Part shown: positions 58,301 through 64,000 of the stretch, piece after piece
Position numbering within the stretch: the first letter of the stretch is position 1
Layout of the letters: the number at the start of each line of letters is the position of its first letter
Made by a program: the position numbers and the translations under genes
Origin: Litomosoides sigmodontis
Lineage: Eukaryota > Nematoda > Chromadorea > Rhabditida > Onchocercidae
Reading direction: 5' to 3'
Assembly (NCBI GenBank): GCA_963070105.1
Contig: OY718806.1
Location: 8,781,365-8,845,364 of the forward strand
Length of the DNA: 64,000 nucleotides
Notes under the pieces: model-generated
Database searches by the model: none
The model's input: only the letters and a program-made list of their open reading frames with translations
What the model was told of the DNA's origin: nothing

Positions 58301-59402
58301 AATGATGGAAATTAGAGGAAGCGAAATGATTTCGATGTTTGAAATTATGCAACAAATATTGCAATGCTAAAAAATGCATTTCATTTATGCTAAATATAAT
58401 TTTTAATTTCAATTTCGTTCTGAAATTTCAAAACAATGTTCCATGATATTTTAAAAATTTCGGTAAATTTTTACAACCATAACTATTTGAAGAAGTTTAG
58501 CAAAACCCATGAGACATTATTGAAATATGCAGCACCAATGTTTTTTTTTTGGCGATTTGCTGGATTCGTCAATAAAAAGTGAAGTTTGTTTTATGATTAG
58601 AAAAAGCGAGGAATGGAAGAGAGGAAGATTAATGGCTTTTATTTTCAATCAACAAAATGCATGAAGCCAAACATGGAAGTTTGAAATCAAAGAGAAGCAA
58701 ACAGTAAAAATTGGAAATTAAAAACACCCTAATGCACAAATATCGGTGTTTCCAGCATCCATCCATTTCTATTCCAAAATACTTCAAAACACTCTCTAAA
58801 TTTTAAATAAAAAATCTGATGGAGGCTTTTTTATTGGATGCACTAATACAATATGCTTTCTTCATATCAATTTTTTTCGTTTAATTTTTACTCCCAAAAA
58901 TAATTTCCACTTTTTTTCAGATTTTCAAATTTTGTTTTGCTAGCAAAAAAAAAATAATCACTTGCAGAGAGCAAGAGAGTGAGGGAAAAAAGTAAAGACA
59001 GAAGAAAAAGGTTGAACGAATAAAATTATATGATTTAAATTTTTTTTTAAAAAAAAAAAGTTATTTCATTATATCTTATAAATTTCCTCAGTAGCATCTT
59101 CAAATAGTAATAGCTAAAAATGAAAGTTATGCTCAAAGGAGACAGAATTACAATCAAAATTTTGCGATTTCCTTTCAAAATCTTATTTCAAATAGCATTC
59201 TAATTTCTCAATGTTTACTGAGCAAAATTTATTGATTTTACAGCAAATGAAAAGCCAGCTAAAGATTCCTATATTTCAAATATGCGAGCTAAATTAGTTT
59301 AGAAAGAAAGAAAGCATCTTTAATTATTTATCAGAAGGAAAAAAAAATGACACTGTTGCCTGTTATCACTGAAACGATAAGTGATAATGGTATTAATTTT
59401 AG
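52302..59402. other. Seven-kilobase gene-poor region
   Basis: AT-rich sequence between the divergent starts of the His-tailed gene and the receptor. No exon with convincing motif and borders was found. The missing 5' exon(s) and promoter of the receptor should lie here. The open frames at 52770-53018 (-), 54028-54231 and 57253-57480 (+) look like chance. A perfect hairpin lies at 56956-57009. A short dispersed similarity (ATTTTTGGAGTRAAATTTTT) occurs at about 53703 and 55322. Confidence 0.45.
56956..57009. ncRNA. Perfect 21-bp hairpin, possible small-RNA precursor
   Basis: Arm AAGCCTCAACATCTATCTT (with one or two flanking T) at 56956-56976 pairs perfectly with 56989-57009 across a 12-base loop (TGCAGTATTAGT). 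The stem has a fairly balanced composition within very AT-rich DNA. Known microRNA stems are usually longer and imperfect, so a young snap-back repeat is equally likely. No known microRNA seed is claimed. Confidence 0.35.
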
Positions 59403-62400
59403 ACAGCATTTCCAGTTCAATTTGTTGTTACAATTATTGGTAATACCATAACTCTATCAGTGTTACTCAGTCGAACTATGCGAAATCGGTAAATTAAATA
59501 ATAAATAATCTTTTATACTTATTTTTACCTTTTAAAAGTTTCAAATGAGAGACGTCGTGAGATGCGCATGGGAGGAATGAAGATGAGAAAAGAAAATCCA
59601 AGTGGTATTTAGATGCGATAAATGATAATTACACGATGCATGATCAGTGGTAAATTCATTTTATCATTTATCATTTACACTTATCACTATTATCACTTCT
59701 TAATTTAGAGCAAATCATCTATTAGCAGCGCTAGCATTCGCTGATATGGCCGTATTCATCTTCATGTTACCCACAGGTTTATCAGCACTACGACAATTTT
59801 ATGAAAGTACTACATTTCGAATAATTTTTGCGCATACCAAAACTCACTTTGCAGCACTGGCAAATTGGTTCTCATGTTCTGCAATATGGTTTGTTTAAAT
59901 TATTCAATTATATTTCATGTTCTGAAGACTAAACGAAAGTTCTAGGTCGAGTTAAATTATTGGTTCTTTTTTTTTGTTTAAAATTTATTTAATGTAATTT
60001 TATTCTCATTCAATTCCTTCTTTTCCTCTAACTTTCAGGATTGTACTTGCAGTATCTGCTGAGCGATTGCTGATAATTAAATTTCCATTTCGCTCACTAA
60101 AACAATATCATGTAGGTAATTTTTGTAATTTCAAAAAATTTCGTATAATAATATCTAATATGTAAATTTACATGTAATTAATTCTAATTACACGTTTAGT
60201 AAGATTAGGGAAAAAAAAAGGAATCAGTTGTTCTAAACTGACAAAGCATTACAGTAAGGTTAGCAAAAAAGCAATCAATGATGTAAATTTCATTTTTCTA
60301 CCATTCAGGCGTTAGAATCGATCGTTATTGTAGCTGTGATATTTGTGCTCACATTATTATTAACAAGGTTATTTACTTTATATATAATTGTAAACAAACG
60401 AATCGTTTGCAGTACGCCTAGACAATTAATTCTTCATTGCAATGCTGGAAGAGTAAACATTATTTAAAAATTTTCACTGATATCATATCACATTATCGCA
60501 CCCGTGATATGTTATCAGTGAATTGTTTGTTGACAGATAGATGAAGCATCATTGCACTGATCAGTGAAGGATGTGATAGGCTAAATTATCTATTTGACTA
60601 GGCAATGACGAAGTGTTCGGTACATGAAAGGATGGGTATGAGTAATGCAGCAAGGATGGTGAACAGCAGTTTAAAATACATTAAATTTTGCTTTGTGAAA
60701 TAAATGCGCACTTTTAGCTATCACCATTTTTCCCATAGTTGTGCTGTGCTGTGGGTGTGCAATATGACCCAGGTTTATGTGAAATGTTTACCGGTAACCT
60801 GGAATTGGACTGAATTTGGTTTGGTACCGTACCATCAACCATCGGATCGTTTTGCTTTTTACATTAACACTAGTGTTATCGCTAATGCTTTCATCGGCGT
60901 CATCATTCCCGTATTTTTTGTTGCGTTCCTTAACGCATACCTAATACGTCTATTGCAAATAAGAACACAACAGGTTAAATTTTACTTTTTTCCAAAAAAA
61001 AACGGGTAAAACAATGTTTGATAAGAAACTAAATATTGCTGTAATAATTCAATTTAATTTAACCGTACGACAAATTTTGACGCAAAGAATAATTAATGCT
61101 TGATATTATTGACAAAATAAAAGTACACTGAAAGTTTCATCAAATAACACGATGAAAAGAGCACAGAGCAAGAGAATTTGGAAATTATTTAAACTTTAAT
61201 AAGCATGCACAAAATATATGTGAGTAAAATTAATCCTAAAACATTTAACTATCGTAAGAGAAAAGATGGAAAAATTTTTGCCATTTCATAGCAGCTTGTC
61301 TTGAATTCGAGTTAAACGAAGGGATTGAAGGAATGAAGTCTGCAAACGATGGTGAAAATGTCCATTCCAAAATTTTCCATTCATTGAAATAAAACGAAAT
61401 TTAGAGAAAACTTAACAAAAAAAAGCTGACTAATGCGAAAACAAAATTGCAAACTATTAAAGTTATAAATAGTAAATTTTAAAATTTGCTGTACTATCTA
61501 ATAACAGTAGTGGTGTATAACTGAGGACATTAATTTTCCTAAAGAAAAAAAGCTCTTTTTTTTCTTCCTTATTTCATGCACTCTTTGTTGGCTGCAATTC
61601 TCAAGGCAATACGGTAACTTATATCAGTGAATAAATTTTGTTTTTAAATGCTAAATGCTAACAGTTTAATTTTAAATCATTTTATAACTAATTATTAAAT
61701 TTTCTAGGAAGCAAAAAATTTACTCATTCACACATTAATATTCATCACATCTATATCTACAATGAAACCTTAAAATATTTTCATTTTATATTTTTGTTAA
61801 ATTCAATTAATTTATAGGCAAAAAATGACGAAGCATCACTTGGACATCAGGTATCAGGTAATTTTTGTGAACAAGAGCGCAAAATGACAGTAACGATTGC
61901 GGTGATCGTTTCATGTTTTACAATAACACAATTACCATCAGCAATACTGTTTCTCTATGAGAAGATAATTAGCGATGCTAAGACAGAAACTTTCGCTAAA
62001 ATATCCTGCCTCACTAACTCATTGGTACTTACCGGAAAAATGCTAAATATTGTACTGTTTTGTCTAACAAGTGCTTCATTTAGGTAAATTCTAAATTACA
62101 TCACCACCAATTAGATTTTTCATTCTTTACTAAATGGCCATAAAATCATTCTAATGTCTGTATTTTCAAAAAAACATTATTCTAATGTTTGTATTGTTTT
62201 TTTCAATTCATAGAATAAGTTAAATGATAAATGAGGGAAAAAATTAACAATTCCAATATCAATTACCTACAATTACTCATTTTTCACTCATCATTTTCTT
62301 CTTTGATGGAGAATTGCAGAAGAAGGAAGAGTGAGAGGGCCAAAGAGGAAGAGAGAGAGAAAAAAGAATGAGAGGAGGAAAATTTAAATTTTCCAATAAT

Positions 62401-62620
62401 TTTTCGTTTTTTTTTTTTTTTAAAAATGCATTTTAGGCGGAAGCTTTTTTCTACCGTACACAACTGGTATCGTCAATACATTTGTCAGGATGAGAAATAT
62501 TCGCGTCATCTTAGCAATCTGAATCGTTCAACCACTCAGAAATCATCGATGTTCAGTACGACATCATTTCGGAATCAAAAATTTCACCATCGGTCTTCCA
62601 CCAATCGGTATGGTCAATAG
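59403..62620 (+). CDS. Class A seven-transmembrane receptor, probably peptide-gated (5' partial)
   Basis: Seven exons in phase: 59403-59488, 59709-59888, 60039-60111, 60309-60367, 60739-60973, 61818-62083, 62437-62620; about 360 residues from TM1 to the stop. TM1 has IIGNTITLSVLL, TM2 LAALAFADMAVF, TM3 is followed by AERLLIIKFP in place of DRY, TM4 is in 60309-60367, TM5 has VIIPVFFVAFLNAYLIRLL, TM6 CFTITQLPSAILF, and TM7 LNIVLFCLTSASFR, where the N-x-x-L-[YF]-C form recalls invertebrate FMRFamide-type receptors. Possible N-glycosylation sites lie in extracellular loop 2 (NMT, NWT). The cysteine expected at the top of TM3 is not seen. The cytoplasmic tail is Ser/Arg-rich. The exon or exons for the N-terminus were not found, so the start is unknown. 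The ligand cannot be told from sequence. Confidence 0.85.
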
Positions 62621-62823
62621 CGCAAATGAACGATTGAAAATGATAAATTCATTCCTGCGAAATCAATAATGATAAATTAAATTCCTACGAAATAATAAAC
62701 GAGAAGAGAAGTTAAATTCCTGCATAATCAAAAATAAGAAATTAAATTTCCCTGAAATCTCCCATAATGATTATAATAACAAAAATGAAAAAGTAACAAT
62801 TCATTTGGTTTTTAAAATGATTG

Positions 62824-62829
62824 AATAAA
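62824..62829 (+). terminator. Possible poly(A) signal of the receptor gene
   Basis: AATAAA about 200 bases past the receptor stop. Confidence 0.4.
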
Positions 62830-63766
62830 TGACAATGAATTAGTTTAGAATTTTTGAAGAAAAAAAAAACAAGTCCATTTGTGTAAATTAAAAATTTTTC
62901 GTCTTCAGTACATTTTTTCATTCTAAAAATTTTGAAAACGAAAGAAAATATGATAAAGGATTTGTCGTTTTTTTGTTTTATTTATAGATACAATCCATTG
63001 TTGCCGCTGTTTGTTTGTTTTTTTTTGCCGTAAACAGATTGGTCGAAATTGATTAAAATGATGAAATGTACATTTATATGTTGGGTAAATTGAAGTATAA
63101 TGTTAAATGAGGAAAGAAATAGTTAATTAATTACTTAATTAGTGAAAATGAACAAGAAAGTAAGGTGATAGATGATGAAACAATCTGGCTAGTTGTTCAT
63201 GAATACATGATAAGCGTTTGCTTAATAACATAATTTAATATAAACTAATATTTGCTATACATTTCCTCCCTTCTCGTACCATCGCATCTTCTAATTTATT
63301 CAACATTTTTCATTCTAAAATTTATTTCATTTTGAAAAATTAAATAATGTTTAAAAAATACACAACATTTTTTTAAATTACAATTAAATTTTAAATAAAG
63401 AATATTAAATAATAGAATTTTAGCTGCAACAAAAAACACTCACTGACAATAAAATGTTTATCAATTTTTTGAATTTTTTTGAATTGAATGAATTATCAAG
63501 CAGCAAAGCATAAGTGCAGTAATTGTTGCTTAGCATTTTGACATTCTTTTCTTTGTTCTGTTAAAATACTTGGAATAGTTTAGGCGTAGCAAGATAATTT
63601 AGTTCATTACTTTTTATTTAATTTATTTTGCTTCTTGTTTCTCTTTGCTCTTTTCCGGCCAACCTTTTTTTTTTGGTAAAATATGTTATCCTTGAAAGCT
63701 TTTATTATCAAACTTGAATTACCGTTGTTGTCCTAGAAAAGTAAAATCACAAAAAATGTTATTTCA

Positions 63767-63830
63767 TCTTCCCTTTCCTTTCGCCCTTCTCTTCCCTCTC
63801 TAAGTCTCTCTCGCCCTCTCTCTCTCTCCT
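63767..63830. repeat. CT-rich low-complexity tract
   Basis: Long pyrimidine run with CTCTCTC blocks near the right end of the window. Confidence 0.75.
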
Positions 63831-64000
63831 CATTCATATTATTATTTTTGTTTTAAATTATATATTTGATGAAGCAAAAAATTTACCACTGCTAGCAACT
63901 GTATTTTATGAATTTGCAACTTCCCATTACTAAGAAAAAGTATCAAAAAAAATACAAAAATCTTTTTAAGAATAATTCTCGTTAATTCGTGCTGAATTAT

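Larger units (their letters stand above)
62621..64000. other. Receptor 3' flank
   Basis: No coding exon is supported. A pyrimidine-rich CT tract lies at about 63767-63830. Confidence 0.5.

Overview
The window is AT-rich eukaryotic DNA with many short introns that use GT..AG borders and TTTCAG-type acceptors. Several genes have a TTTCAG or similar acceptor only a few bases before the start codon, as expected where a spliced leader is trans-spliced. The protein set (BK channel SLO-1, an HCF-1 without cleavage repeats, PIG-N, ARPC5, GGPP synthase, PRP18, a peptide-type GPCR) and the base composition point to a nematode, most likely a filarial or other spirurid worm. That taxonomic call is an inference; no marker gene was searched.

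Layout. 1-3046: no gene, but duplicated segments and (CA)n/(GT)n runs. 3047-8349 (+): PIG-N, 15 exons, complete. 9509-10787 (-): ARPC5, 3 exons, complete. 12235-20317 (+): HCF-1, 19 exons, complete apart from one uncertain acceptor. 21850-34499 (+): SLO-1 BK potassium channel, 26 coding exons per transcript plus one alternative copy of exon 14. 34858-36545 (-): type III GGPP synthase, 7 exons. 36793-39220 (-): PRP18, 8 exons, just upstream of the GGPP synthase and probably in one operon with it. 40483-43875 (-): unrecognised coiled-coil protein. 44194-52301 (-): a second unrecognised protein with a histidine-rich tail; it may form an operon or one transcription unit with the previous gene. 52302-59402: seven kilobases with no supported gene. 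59403-62620 (+): seven-transmembrane receptor missing its first exon or exons. 62621-64000: 3' flank.

Simple-sequence DNA is extreme in two introns. A SLO-1 intron holds about 570 bp of a 7-bp repeat. An intron of the histidine-tailed gene holds 1,110 bp of pure AAT (370 copies) joined to 570 bp of a 15-bp repeat that looks derived from it. There are also a perfect 21-bp hairpin, a dispersed inverted repeat shared by the HCF-1 3' flank and a SLO-1 intron, and an exon relic inside a PIG-N intron.

The genes do not form one pathway. PIG-N builds GPI anchors in the ER, GGPP synthase makes the lipid for protein prenylation, PRP18 acts in splicing, ARPC5 in actin branching, HCF-1 in chromatin and transcription, and SLO-1 and the receptor in excitable cells. 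The four minus-strand genes from 52301 down to 34858 are arranged in tandem like a nematode gene cluster.
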